Shown here one piece after another: positions 1 through 13,500 of a stretch of 64,000 bases of DNA (its first letter is position 1; each line of letters begins with the position of its first letter). This DNA is from Anas platyrhynchos (taxonomy: Eukaryota > Chordata > Aves > Anseriformes > Anatidae), in assembly GCF_047663525.1 (NCBI RefSeq), contig NC_092589.1:57531501-57595500 (forward strand), given 5' to 3'. Made by a program: the position numbers and the translations under genes. Under the pieces are notes generated by a model, which saw only the letters and a list, made by a program, of their open reading frames with translations, made no database searches and was not told where the DNA came from.

Positions 1-2482
1 CTATGGGAGTACTGGCACAGTCAGGTGAGCAAACACAAGGCTTTGGAGAAAACCAAGTGCTTTTGGTCCAGCCCAAGCTCTGCTACCAGCCTACGGCCAC
101 GTGAGAGTAAAGCAACCTTGTCAATGACAAAATTGAAGAACTGAAAATGATCAGAACATTCCTTTTAAACTCCATGTTTCTCATATTTTTCATGTAGCTC
201 GAATGCAGCATATGAGAGACGCTGGCCTTACTCCTCATGAATTTCAGTCAGTCAGGATGAGGCCCAGGATGGGCAACTGAAAGCAAAAGAATGAGAAAGG
301 AAACACAAGGGGTCGTGATTACTCCCCAACATTAGAATGATTTCTTACAAGCATCTTAAAATATTCTTCAAAAAATGGAAGTGCTTATAAATATGTAATT
401 GCACAAACCCCACATCGTCCTGTCATATTTGCCACCATGTGAAAGGCAGATTTTCCTCTATTCTTGTTCCCTAAGTCACAGAACAAGTTTCAAATTTCAT
501 TATTCTTCTTTTGTTTGTTTGTTTATTTCTCCACAGGAGTAACACTGCTTGACTAATCCATATTGGAACAGCAGACAGACAACTTCTAGTGAACTTACTT
601 CTGTGATCTTTGGTAAAAACTGAAAATTTCTTTAGTGTCTGCACATTGTAGGTCTCTGAGGCATACAAACTGCCCTGTTTTCTTGCAGACATAGGACTTT
701 CTCTGATATTTACTCTCTATCCTCCCACATTCCGGTGCAATTCCTTTCCTTAATGAGCATGCATACAAAATGACCCCTGTGTTCTCTTCTACAAAATTGC
801 ACGCTGTTTCCCTGAACTCTGGAGCTCACATTTTCATGATAAAAGGTGCAATTATTTTCCTATGCAGCAACACTCACAACAAGCAACAAGACTGGCTTTG
901 CAAACAGATTTTCAGACTCTCATTAGGTTGCCAAGAATTGGTTCACTGTGGTAAGAAACTTTTGTGTGTGACAAATTCCCTTAATTTAAGCACCCCTCAC
1001 AATAGCCTTTTAAAAGAGCCGCCTTCTCAATGCAAAGACAGAGACTACTACTCAGTCTACCCTTCCTGTGCATTACAAAATGTATATTAATGAGGCAGGT
1101 AGAATGTGATTTTATGCATTTGATTATAAATGTGTGAACAATTATAACCTAAAATTATCACCCTTCATGACTAAAACATCATTCCCTAACTTTCCTCAAT
1201 TACAAGCTGCTCCTTAACGGTTACAGTTAACTCACTGCCATGCTGGGGTTTCAGAAAACTAAGCTGTGCACTGCATTCTTTGGTGATGCCTTTGTCTTGT
1301 GGTGGTGGTAAAACTTTGTTGTAGTAACCTACAATTATGATATTTAAGAGATAAAAAACGAATCAACGCTTCCATGAACAACGCAGTTTCACATTTTTAA
1401 TGTTGGGGAATTACCTGCATTTTAATTTTGGCACAGGTTTAATTCCCAGTAAAGTCAACAAGAGCCTTGAGAACCTAAGTTTGCTTCAGTTATAGGGGAT
1501 AAGCCCAACAGTCAAGATTTGTTTCCCAAATATCATCAGATATGCTCAGCTTGAGCAGGCACTTGATATAGTTAGCTCGAAGGCTGTAAAATCTTCATCC
1601 AAATAAAAACTTTTTTGAGATCTTAGTTGATGGATGGTTTTCTAAGTTGATAGTAAAGTCTTGATTTTCTTCTTAAACTGTGGTTGAAGCATTTGGGAGG
1701 TGTGGATCATTCCAGAACCACTCCTTGCGGAACAAGACTGAAGTAATGTTGTGTACTCAGGAATGTTAATGTCAATGAATCTAGACTTTCCAATCAATGG
1801 AAATTGTCTTACAACTACTGTTAATCAGGAACCTACTTTCATTTTTGTTTGGATAGAGCAGTTTAAGACACATGGCATGGGTAGAGTTAACCAGATAAGA
1901 GGCAGATTATGTGAAAACTGCAAAATTTACTTTCTGCTCCATCTCGAACTTTTTCCAAGTAAAGACAATTTAGCACTGAGCTTTATAAAAAAGTTCACTG
2001 TGGGCATGTCCTCAATTATACTAAAATTCTTGAAAGGACTCTCATATGTTTCAACTGACTTTTAATGAAGCTTTGAATGTGAGAGGCAAGAGATCCCAGA
2101 TGTTATTGTCTAGATGTGATTATCAGTGATGGAAGAGCCCAGCTCTGTGAAGTCTTGTGTAAAATTTTACAGTACACTGTTTTATATGGCTTGGTAGTGG
2201 TACAGACGTGACAGCCTGGGAAACCCCATGGTATAGAATATGGAAATTTCTGAATGAACTGCCTTCTGAAAGAAGAAAATTTCATTTTAATGAATGGATG
2301 GGCAGATGCTGGGAATAATGCATTTCTCTGTCCTTCTTTCAGCATGCATACTTCATATGTAAATACAAATAAAGCATGACACGGCTCTAAACGTGTAGAA
2401 AAGACACATAACCAGGATTGTGCTCTAGAACTATCAAATGACCAGTAGCAATGCTTTGCTTTAAACAATTAAATACTTTAGA
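1..2482. other. No recognised gene (unique sequence)
   Basis: AT-rich, apparently unique sequence. The longest open frames are about 120 codons or less, overlap on both strands, and show no domain, codon pattern or splice logic that I recognise. I see no CR1 tail or LTR edge here. It could be intronic or intergenic. Confidence 0.6.
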
Positions 2483-2525
2483 GAATAATAATAATAATAA
2501 TAATAATATATATATATATATATAT
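2483..2525. repeat. Compound microsatellite (AAT)n(AT)n
   Basis: About eight AAT trinucleotides run directly into about nine AT dinucleotides. It is a simple-sequence repeat and probably length-variable. Confidence 0.95.
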
Positions 2526-3620
2526 TTAAGCCATAACAGAAATAGGCTTTGAAACCCTGCAACAGAAGTTGGACAAACAGAAACAGCTTCTGCAAAGTTA
2601 ATATATTATGTTGTAACTCCACTTGCCAAAAACATGGTCTAAATCAGGAAATGGTGTGAACTGAACCAGTCAAAGTCCAATTAATATTCTACTATAGCTT
2701 TTAGTACACAAGACTGTAGAAAGACTTTCCTCCCTATCTTTCTTCCCTTTGTTCCCTGCGTGCTAAGCACGTGGTAGGTCTATCCCCTGGCAGATGCCCT
2801 CCAGGATTCTTTTGGCTCAGGCTCCAGATTAACACAGATCTTGCCTGCACAGACAAATTCCTCTGGGAGATGAAGGGTTTATACATGTAGGTATCATGAG
2901 GCCACACCAGTATGTTGTTAGATTTTCAACCTGTTTGACTACCAGAAGCAGCTCTGGCTGTAGAAATCGGGATTTCCCACAACACCCATCTGCACACAGC
3001 TTGACTGCTGCAACGTCTTGATTACTACATCCAAGGACTCCAGTGATAGTGATTTCCACAAGATTTAAGGGAGGCAATTATCACTGCTTGGTGAGCCTTG
3101 TGCTAGGTTTGTCAAGCTAATACTTGCAGTTGGGCTTTCTGAGGGCTGCCTTAGTTGATAAGAGTTTGATCAACTGGAGAATAATCCACACCCACGTAAG
3201 AATACCAGGCAATTATACATTATCTCGTCTGTCATCCCAGAATGGGGTGGCACATAGTACTTACTGTTGAGCTCTCTGAGCACACAAAACGTCAATCTTG
3301 GTCTTTCATCTTTCCCAGTGAAGTTTTCTGACCTTGGTATCAGATGCTTACCAATATACTAGCAGACCTGCTGGAGACAAGAGGGACTGCAGCTACTGAC
3401 AACATCCCAACCATAATCACAAACTGTTTCTATAAATACGGAGTATGAAAATAACACATCTTCTATCTGCCAGGTGTTCTGGAGGCTATTTTTGAGTGGC
3501 GCCGAGTTCTGGTAACGTACTTAGCCCATGTGGCGAATGTTCTCAAGAAGGCTGTGCTATCTACCAAAAATAACCCCCCAGTGACCTGAGCCATAAGATG
3601 CTGTGCCATCTTGTCTTGGA
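2526..3620. other. No recognised gene (unique sequence)
   Basis: Unique sequence between the microsatellite and the 40-bp minisatellite. I find no supported gene, repeat edge or RNA here. Confidence 0.55.
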
Positions 3621-3736
3621 GGAGTGGGGTAAGCACAAATGCTCCTATCTGGAGACTGGAGGAGTGGGGTAAGCACAAATGCTCATATCTGGAGACTGGA
3701 GGAGTGGGGTAAGCACAAATGCTCCTATCTGGAGAC
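3621..3736 (+). repeat. Minisatellite, 40-bp unit, about 2.9 copies
   Basis: Units starting GGAGTGGGGTAAGCAC at 3621, 3661 and 3701 have an exact 40-bp period. The second copy has one base change (CTCAT for CTCCT). The array lies about 200 bp outside the CpG island. Confidence 0.95.
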
Positions 3737-4021
3737 CAAAACCAGCAAAGCTTCATCAACTTAAGACCGTGTGTTATGTACATCTGGAGATGGACACAGT
3801 GAGGCACTTGCTCCCTGGGGGTACCACAGCACACAATTCACAGCTAGATCCACACCTAAAGCAGCCGTGGAAGCAGCAGGTGCCCTCAGGGTCGTGCCCA
3901 CAGCCCCATTTCTCGGGGTTACAAGGGCACCGAGGGGCAGGTGCCAGCAGCACCATGAGGAGCTCTCCCCCTCGCTGGGCGCTGCCCCGTCAGCCCCGCG
4001 CCCGCCCTGGCGGGAGCCTCC

Positions 4022-4039
4022 CCTCACCCCCGCCGCCAT
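4022..4039 (-). other. Candidate start codon and splice donor of a leftward first exon
   Basis: On the minus strand the sequence reads AAAATGGCGGCGGGGGTGAGG: a good-context ATG at 4039-4037, three short codons, then a GTGAGG donor at 4027-4022. A start codon embedded in ATGGCGGC and followed at once by a donor is common in CpG-island genes. The ORF that reads through the donor shows no known domain, so a spliced first exon is the better guess. Confidence 0.35.
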
Positions 4040-4248
4040 TTTGAGCGCGGAGCCGAAGAGCCCGCAGGCAGCGGAGGGCCACGGGGCGACTCCCTCCTGC
4101 CCCGCTCCCGGCTGGGGAGCACGCCGCAGCCTCCCTGCCCTCCGCAGCGAGGCCGGGACAGCGCAGCCCACGCCCCGGGAGCCGCTCCCGAGGCGGCTCC
4201 ATGGGGCTGAGCCGCGACTCCCCACAGGGCTCCCTCCCGCCCAGACAC

Positions 4249-4260
4249 TGCGCATGCGCG
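4249..4260 (+). promoter_or_regulatory. NRF1-type site
   Basis: TGCGCATGCGCG matches the palindromic NRF1 core. It lies about 150 bp upstream of the TATA box, inside the CpG island. Confidence 0.75.
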
Positions 4261-4378
4261 CGGCGGCCGCCATTAGCGCAACCCCCCAGCCGCCGCCCTT
4301 AGGGAGGGGAGGAGTAGGGAGGGGGGGAGCAGCAGGGACTTTGCCCCGGGAGAGCCGGTGGCGTCACGCGGGCGGTAG

Positions 4379-4383
4379 CCAAT
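4379..4383 (+). promoter_or_regulatory. CCAAT box
   Basis: GCCAATGAGAG is an NF-Y-type CCAAT element about 27 bp upstream of the TATA box. Its position and orientation fit rightward transcription. Confidence 0.7.
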
Positions 4384-4409
4384 GAGAGGGCGCGATTAAA
4401 ATAGCGCGG

Positions 4410-4418
4410 TATAAATAG
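4410..4418 (+). promoter_or_regulatory. TATA box
   Basis: TATAAATAG in a GC-rich context, downstream of the CCAAT box. Initiation would be expected about 30 bp further on, near 4440. A GTGCGG donor-like sequence follows at 4452, so exon 1 could be very short and untranslated. Confidence 0.7.
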
Positions 4419-4529
4419 CGGGCGGCGGGTGGCGGCCGCCTTGTGAGGGGCAGGTGCGGGGGAGGCGGAGGGAGGCGAGGGTCCGCGCTGCGCCTCAGCG
4501 GGGCTCAGCCCGCTCCTTGCTTCTTTACA

Positions 4530-7500
4530 TCACGCTCCCCTTCTCCCTCATGCTTTGAGGGTGCTCCTGTGGGAAAACCTGGCAGTAGTTTCTTGTGGGC
4601 ACTCTTAAAATAGTACCCGTGTGAGGCTGGCTGCTGCTGGGGGAGGAAGCAGCGCGATCAAGCTTATCGCCTCAGCCTGTGCTCCGCCATCGCTCTGTCA
4701 CCCATCACTCTGCTGTGGGACGTCGTGGTGTCAGGGGTGCTACGAGGCCAGGCCTTCCCTGGATAAGCCCTGCTGGGGAGATGCAGGCCTGCCCGAAGTG
4801 TTCAGGGCTTGTTGCTTAAGCCTACTAGTCCTACAGAGATTGTACTTAAATTTACACAGTCATACCACACGCTGATTGTATAAACTAAACATACAGAGAA
4901 ACACAAAGTCAGGTTTTCTTTTTGTCCCATTTATCTCCATAAAATACTGGGATGCATTGCTGAGGTGAGCAGAGGAGAATTGCATTAAAACAATCTCCAG
5001 AAATATGACTGAGGATGGGAATGGTCTATACGAGGATTTTTGCATCAGTACAGGCCAGGAAAATGTTACCAATATGACGAATTCATGACTATACTCAAGA
5101 CTGCAAGTGCTAGCAGTGCTGTGGGTCACTTAAGAGATGTGTTTCTGCTCGCTTACCGTAGCACACCTGTTCTTGGTCTGTGCTGTGCACCTTGTGTTGC
5201 ACATGTTCTCACAAATTGCAAATACTGCATTGCTGCTATTGAATCAGATAAGGTATCTCGGCCAGGGTCACCAGCTTTTGGTGAGACCTAGTAAGCTAAT
5301 AAAGAGCGTGTGTTTACTGTTTGGGAAGATTGGTGGTGCATCTTACATCATTATAGATGCGTGTGTATGTTTTAGAGAGCTGAATTCTCTAAATATGGAG
5401 TTTGTTTATTTTTTAAGGAAGCTGCCACTGGATTCAAGGCGAAGTATTTACTTAAATGTTTAACGTGACAGCTGGGGGAAAGAGGGATCATGAAATGAGA
5501 TTATGAGGCGACAGGTTCAAAAGAAGATGCCTCTTCGCACAAAATGCAATTACATCTTGGAACACGTCGCTACAGGATGTTGGGGATGTGAGAAGCTCAA
5601 AATGCAATTAGGTACGATCATAGAAGAAAAATCCATGCGGGGACGTCTGACATGAACGCCTCTGATTCAGGACCTCTTTGAGGTGCAAATGCGCATCCTG
5701 CGGAAGCGTTTTGGGGAGCAGCCTCCCCAGTCCTCACTCTGTCATTAGGCGATTCCTGTCGGCTGCTGTAGGAGATAATCCTGGACGGGGACTAGAAATG
5801 CTGCTCCTCTGACCCAGCGCAGGCATCCCTGTGTTTAACCGTCATTTCATTCAAACGTTTTCCCACAATCTTTAATCAATAACAAGCAGCAATTCTGGTA
5901 ATAAACTTTTTGCGGTGCCTCAGTGGTGTTTCCTTGTGTGTTTGTTCTTCCCCGCCTGCTGCTTTGATTGTGGGCTGGAAGGAGGGCGGAAGGCTGTTTG
6001 GCCATTTGTTTGTGTAGCACCAGTTTATCAAACCGAGCACTGATCTGTGCTTGCGCTTTCCAGCATCCGTATTCTTTGATACGAATAAACGATTGATCTA
6101 TGTCTCTGAAGGTGGCCACAAGCCAAAAGGTTTGCTGCTCATATAAACGCCCACAGCAGGCAAACAGGGAGCTCCACTCCTCGTTAGCTAGCAGAACGAG
6201 CCAGGTGGGTGGCTTGAGGTGGCTTGGCCTCTGCCCCAAGGGTCTGCACACACGAGAGGTCTTCTACTCCACGTCCACACATGACTGCCTTTGTGTTGGG
6301 TGCCTCGGCTGGAAAGGACGGGGTGTCCCTGAGGAGGTGTGGGGGGTCTTTCAGAGGTTTTGTGGGCACTTGCTGAGGACCATGCACTGAGAGGAGGCTC
6401 AGAAATTGTAAATTGGGTCAGCTGGGCTTGGTCCTCAGGTTTTCCCTTGTAGCAGGGGGATACAGTTGCCTTGTTGTGCAACATGGGTAGCTCCTATTCC
6501 AGCCACACTACCAGAGGGAGATGGGTTCATGCACACATTTTCCATTGAAGAGTCAGTTGTCCATATTCATTTTTTTTTATATATATATAATTATTTTTTT
6601 TTCTCCTCAAAGACATGCCTAAACTATAATGCTCTGCAATGGAAGTGCCCTGAGGTCATATGGGGAACAGGAACACGATCGCCTCACTGTATTGCACGGT
6701 ATTCACAAGAGAACTTCTGAGAAATCCCTAATTCCTTTCTGCCCAAGGCTGGAGAGCCACCAAACAGACTCATGCTGGCTTTCAACATAATGGAAATCCA
6801 GTGTGTCAATCCTAGGGTGATGGAGGGGAATGGCCCAGGGGGAAGATCCCTTTTGTAAGCAGGACTGAAGAAGGAAGGACATGGGGTTCTGCTGAGGAGT
6901 ATCCTTTATATATTGAAAGGATTTCATACCAATGTAGAGCCCTCGGCCCAGAGGCACAACCATCAATGTACACAAGGATCGAGCTCAGGATGGATATGCG
7001 TAACCCAGCAAAAGCCAAACAATAGGCCTTTTTGCCTATTTGTCTCACCTGCATTCGTGTTGCTCTGTTGATTTTGTAGGAGATTGGAGAGAGGCTGCAC
7101 ACAGGCACATTGAGACTTGGCGTGTGCTTCAGGAGGCTGACATTGAAAGCGAGTCCTGCTGCAAAGCTGCGTTTCCTTTATGCAACTGCCATTTGTGCTG
7201 CTGGTGGCCATGCGTGCCACGGCTTTGGCAGCCCCTCAGAAGTAGCAGTTTCGTCAAGGGTGAGAAATTCTCCAACGACTGCTTAAACATGCAAGTGCAC
7301 CTGGGACTCAGATGTTTTCTGCAGTGCCTTTCTTCAGGAGAGAGTGAGCGTGTACTGGACCTATGGCAATAAAACTGAATTTATTCTGTAGGTGGAGGTC
7401 ACAGGACTGGAGGCAGGTTGCTGAGCTCAATCCCACAGGACCAGCGGTGAGGACTGGGCTTCAGTGCAGGAAGGGCTGAGAGTGGTTATTCCACCTGCCC

Positions 7501-10500
7501 CACGCTCAGCATACACCCCATTGCACCCTGCACACCCATAGCCACCTCCTATACTTCCCATTAACAAGCCTAAAATTGTTCGGAGAGAGAAATTGCAATT
7601 CAGTTCAAAACTCAGAACCCTCCATTTTTAAGTTTTGTTTGAAATAATAATATTGGAAATAATCTGGGTGAGGTCTGCAGTGTAAGGACCTTGAGGGCTG
7701 CTCTGGCAAATCCCAATGTTTGTGGGTTTGGCTTTGCCACATCAGTAAAGTACCCCATAGAAACAGTATGTTCATTGGGAAGCTTGAAAACCACAAACAG
7801 AAAATGTGTCTGTTCTCTGCACTGTAGTAATTAATGTTGTCCACTTTTGAGTTGATTCACTACTTGTTATTTCAGTCTGTCTTGAGTGTTTTCACAGCTA
7901 ATGAAAACCCTTACCTGAATAGCATTACAAAGTTGTGAGTGGAAACCAAATAATTATATAATTAATACAGTTGTAACTGTAACATATTTATTATGCGTTA
8001 TTATATATTTTACAAATATTTTATATCATATTGTACTATAGTTTATAAATATATTTTTTTCCTGTAATTAGTATTTTATGACCACAGTTTAGAAGACTAA
8101 AAGGGTCAGCAAGAATGCCTATAGGCAGCAGTTTGAGAGCAATATTTTATGTACCTTCCAGTGCAGAGCAGCTGTGAAAATGATGCCCGGTGTCTAACGC
8201 TTTCAGTGCAGGTCTTCCACAGAGCAACTCGTCCAGAAACGTGCCATCATGCCAGTGCCCAAAGATTCAAAAAAAATGTTGGAGCTATCTTCTGCCCACA
8301 ATACTCACACAAGTCTGTCATGGCTTATTGATGTTACACTCCCCCAGGCTCCTGGACCATTTCGGAGCTGTTGAGGAGTACGAATCTGGGGTGGCCAGCG
8401 GTGGCTCCTTGAGTGGGGCAGGTGTGCTTTCCAGGCTGGGATGGTCTCACACGACAAGCCCTGGGTTGTGAGGGCACAGACACTGCCAGGTGATCTCAAG
8501 CACCAGCTCTGCGAAGAAGTGCGTTGGCAGGGGCAGAGCACAGTAATGATCTTCCACCAGGGAAGCCTCACTTCCAATGGGCAGCTCAAGGATGGCTGTT
8601 ACAGTATTTTTTCTCTTAAGCTTGGGCACACCTTATTCATGTGAAGAAATGTTTTTTGTTGAATACGCATTCCTGGTACCCGTAACTGTGATTATCGTTA
8701 AACAAATGCTGTATTTAGGGAGGATGGAAACAGGTTTATGAGTCTTTTGCCATACACAGCCATTAGTAGTTGACAAAAGAACACAGATCGCACCATGCTT
8801 TAGGGTTAAAAGAATTGGTTCCCCTATTCTATTACATCCTGCAACTTTGTTGTAAGATAATTATGTTGTAGTATTAACTTCATGCAACATTTCTTAAGGA
8901 CTGACTTTAAAGTATACGTGTAGATATGATTACAGGACTTCATTGTATTCCTAAATTCTAATGAAGGACAAATGGCACTCTGTCATATGAATAATGCTGC
9001 AGGAAAAATACCTGAACTTAAGTCCTCACATAACTTTCCAGAAGTGCCCTCCATCCACATAATAGGAGGTGGAGGAGAAAATCACAAGCAGCATTAGCTA
9101 AAACACTTCAGGTTGGCCGTACAGTCTCTCAACAATTTTACAGCATATCTAAACTTAACTTTCAAGAAATTTTATTGTTATGAAATCAGAGACATACTTC
9201 TCTAGATATGACTGAACTTTCTTTTCTACAGCTGTGCATAGTTCACATTGCTTCAGGTAAGGTAGGACCAGGGACTTCAAACAGCACTTTTAACGTTGTG
9301 TGAAAATCAGGTATGATGTACGTGCTTTGGAATTTCTCTCAAATATGGTCTTGACCTTTCTTAAACCAATATTCCTGTATCATTGCAAAGCATACAATTC
9401 TTCCTCTTTTTTTTTTTTTCCCCACAGCAAATTAAGAATAAAAATAACGTCAGTGTCTATTTAAATACCACAGTTCAACAGTCTCTAAATTTTACAGCTA
9501 ATAAAGCACAAAGCAGAAGAGGGAGACACAAAAATCTTCCATCTGACCACTTTCCCTTGGACAGTATCCAAAACAAATATCCAAGCATTTGGTTGCTTGA
9601 ATCTTTTCACAAGAATCTGCAGCAATCCTCTAGTGGTACTAAGTCTCTTGTAAAGATATGATGAAGAATCTATTCACTAATGAGTAATTCCTGAAACTGA
9701 CATATAATATTTCACTTAAGGAGCTAAAGCATTCACAGACCACATCTTAATGTCCTTTCTGTCTATTTTATCTAGATAAAGTCAGCCATAATGAGACTGA
9801 TTTATATGAAGCCATGATAGTCTCCATCATCGTGGGAACAAAACCACTGTGAAACCTTGGCCCCATTGACTTCAATACCTGGAGCAAATTTTCATTGCCA
9901 GCCTTTGTTCCCAGTCTTGCGTGTCATCAAAGGAAACTGAGAAATTGTTCTCAAATGCTAACAGACAGGTGTAGTAAGCATGAACTGGGTGCTCCCGTAG
10001 TGAGCATATCTGTGGACTGAGAGTGTGGATTGTTTTTGTTTCAGGCAGATGACATGTATTCGGATACACTCAGTAATGAATGATAAATGAAAAATGTAGT
10101 GCAGGTTTTGAATTATTGCTGTTTACAAAACAGATGAATTTACAGAGGGATTTTCCATCTTTAGAAAGCGCCCATGTTCTACTAGACTGGCTTTGACCTC
10201 AAATTTTTTGCCCGGTGGCCTGCTGAGGTGCCTCCCCGAGGCTGTCAGGGCAAAGAGGCTAAGATGACAACAGCCCTCCTGTTAGTCATTTCCACGCCAG
10301 GGGCTGTGGCTGCCAGCCCCAGGCCCATCCTGGCCAGGTCTGTCCCTTCCTCCTGCCCAGGGCTGTCCTGTGCCTGAGGGACGGGGCGAGGGCGGCTGCT
10401 GGCATCCCCTCTGTGTCAGCAGCAGCAAGCCCCAGGAGGATCTCCGCAGGATGAACCCGATCTCATCTTTCCCACTACAGCCCTTCTGTTAAAAGTCAGA

Positions 10501-13500
10501 GGGTATAATTTTAGTACTGTTTTAGTTTTTACGTTCTTGATTTGGACCTGAAGCTGGGGAAGGCGTGTGTTTCGGTATCTCGCTGGTTGCATCAGTAAGC
10601 CAGACACTGGCTTCCCCGTCCCTCCCACGGCCGTGTATTTATGGAAGCCTGGTGCCTGAGCCTATCTCAGTCCAACCGAGGGAGATTACGGCAAAAATAT
10701 TACACAACTCAAAATGCACGATAAGCAGGAACAATGCTAGGAAGGGCTTTACACTAAATAAGCTCCACATGACAAACGCTAGATTAATGCCTGCAGCGTC
10801 AGCCACCCGTGGCCATGGTGCACGCTGTGGACAATGGGTGGGTGCGCAAGCCCGCTCCTAAGGGAGACTTTACCCACAGGTAGATGGGTTTCACCTTAGT
10901 GTTGTCACTGACATCTAGTGGTTATATGCAGTAAATTCAGCTTAAATATTTTTAAAGTCTGTGTATGAGCTTAAATGGCCAATGCCAACTGAAGTATGCT
11001 ACAAGGTTGGACTTCCCCGGCTGTATTTCTTTCTGACAACACAAATGTAATGACCAAGCACCATGCCAGGAGTAAGGACTAACCTGTACACAGCATCGTC
11101 TTTTTGGTGGTGCGCAACACTGGACCCAAGGAAATCACCGAAGTATTTTCTGTGTCTGAAAAGGTGAGACCACCTAAGCAGCCCTCCAGCCCTCTGTCCT
11201 TACCAGCTGGGGCAGCAAATGTAGAAGAGCAAAACAGGGGCAGGCCAGCGGTGATTACCAGCATGGTCCAACCTCTCTGTGTGTCCCAGACATGGTGTGT
11301 CTGTAAAAGTTAGAAGGAAAGAGATTTAACAGGAATATGAAGGATGTTCTCATCAGCAGTATATCCTAGAGCAACATTCTCCTTGGGATGTTTATTCAGC
11401 GACTGCATACAGCACTTCTTACTTAAAAGGAGAGAAAATTCCCTCTCTTCTGAAGAGAACTGAAGAAGTGATCCTTGAGCATACACACAAGCACGTATAT
11501 CATAGGATAAAATACTAACAGGCCAGATGTAATTATCCAAACTGGACCGTAACAAAGGAAATTCAGGGTCCTGGTTAAACTGAAAATTAACCCAGAGGAA
11601 ATGAATATGGTCATAATTCAAACCCAAAATCACAGCCAGAGGCAAAACCACAAGAATGAAGATGGAAATATAAGAAGCAGTAGGACCACCATGGTGAATA
11701 CACATTCATCGTAATTTTGTGTTTCTACACAAGACAGAGTGTCCATGTATTTCAATGAAGCATCTGAAGACTGACCAAGAAACAAACATGCATGCTTAGC
11801 TTGAATTAACCCAAAAGAAAGCAGAGAGTGATATTTTAATCTACTTCAAAATCAAGAAGTAGTGCTGAAGAAGTAGCCCCTTGTTTTGATGAAAAGTGTC
11901 GGCCACCTGACTTCTCTGTCAGTCATGGCCCAAATCATCCTTCTCCTTTCATTTTGGATGAACACATTACTCTATAGCTCTGCAGCAAAGAGCAATAAAT
12001 GCTGCATGTCTGACCCTTCTATTATTTCAGATGAGAATCAATTACCCAGGTGGCTGCAGTAGTGATTTTCCAACGTTAAAAAAGCTCTCAAAATGGTTAA
12101 TAACTGACACACACGGAAAGCCAAGGGCACTTAGAGTTCTTGTTAAAATGACACCTCCTACCTTAGTTCACACTGACCCTGTAAATGTCATATTTGTTCT
12201 GACAGGGGAAAAAAAAATCATGAACAAGCAGCCCAGATAATATTCCAGGATTTCATAATTTACAGTCAAGCATCATCCTTCCCAGAAACTTCTCTAGTGT
12301 TTCTTCCACTTCTTTCATCAGCCACGTGAGGAATTTTTTCTCAATAACAGGAAGAAAGCGAGAAAAAGTATATTTTTATTAATGATGAGGAAAAGGATCT
12401 TGCAGCTGTGTCTCATTTGCTGTGATCACTCAGGGATGAATATCCTTGCCAGAAGATACTTGCTTTGCAAGAGCCAGATGAAGTCTCTCAGGTGCTGTTT
12501 GATGTCTTATTTCTTGCCTCTTTTACTGAGGTTCAGGGCCAGAGTCTCAGTTATTTCACAGCTTGTCTTTCAGTACTGGAAGCATTTTCCTCTTGCCTGA
12601 TGGGCACCCAGGCAAGCATGTTTTGCCTCTTTTGGGCTGGAGTGAGACACCACACCCCCCAAACTGCAGCCACACGGGACACTTCCAGGAAGAAGCAGAG
12701 CTCTCACCTGCACCCTACTGCTGCTCCCTTCTGTCCTTCCAATCCCCTCTCGGGCTGGACACTATTTTGCTGTAGTTCTTACAACTGAAGTTCTTGGCAT
12801 TGTAGTTCCTAGCTGAAAGCAGCAGAACCAGTGCACGTGGAGAAGTGCCTTCTGTTTTGCACTTAACTTCACAGCAGACTTTGGAGACAGTTTTGTTTTA
12901 ATACCTTCTGTGAGGAGAAATTCCAGTACATTTCAGCCCTAATTTTGCCACAGTAACTTGTTTCATACTGCACATGTTTTGACCATTCTTGTGGACCTGA
13001 CTTTTCACTGCACCTCTCCTTTTCCTAACTGCATGGCCACATCCCCTCCTCTTTTTTTCTTTAGTGAAGAACAGAGAGAGTTGTCTGTCCAGAAATGTAC
13101 CTTCCTGACACTTACGTATCATCTCTGTTGCTGCTGTTCTGAATCCAACCCTAGCAAAAAAAAAAACAGCAGGACTATGCTGCGATTTTTAAACCTGACA
13201 ATTCAGTAGAGCTAACTACATCCAAAGAATAAACAGTGAAACAACTTCTGAGAACCCCAAAACAAAACTCAACCCCCAACTTAAAACACAGACCAGGCAT
13301 CCGTGCTGTCCCTCTGGTGCCACATTCTCTGTAATGCCTGCTGCTCTTGAAAATGGTTTCTGAGGGAACATCCTTCTCCACAGACTTCGGAAACCAGAGC
13401 CTGACTCTTTAAGATTCAGTTCACCTTGAAGAATAAACAGTTCGTGGAGGAGTTAGCTTTGATAAAGCAAGTGCAAAAAAGGTCACTGATAGCATATCTG

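Larger units (their letters stand above)
3940..4520. promoter_or_regulatory. CpG island, possible bidirectional promoter
   Basis: The sequence turns abruptly GC- and CpG-rich compared with its AT-rich flanks. It contains an NRF1-type palindrome, YY1-like GCCGCCAT motifs at about 4032-4040 and 4266-4274, a CRE-like GCGTCACG near 4361, a CCAAT box and a TATA box. These together support an active promoter. The rightward elements (CCAAT then TATA, about 26 bp apart) point to initiation near 4440. A leftward start codon with a splice donor suggests a second transcript. No downstream coding exon could be recognised in either direction, so the gene served is unknown. Confidence 0.8.

Noticed and set aside
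3761-4273. 170-codon minus-strand frame starting MAAAARMRSVWAGG
   Set aside because: GC-rich CpG islands keep long frames open by chance. The overlapping opposite frame (204 codons) is equally open, and neither has a domain.
9407-9661. Exon following the poly-T and CCCCACAG at 9427
   Set aside because: The following frame (about 78 codons) has no recognisable protein and no convincing donor. Such acceptor look-alikes are common in AT-rich DNA.
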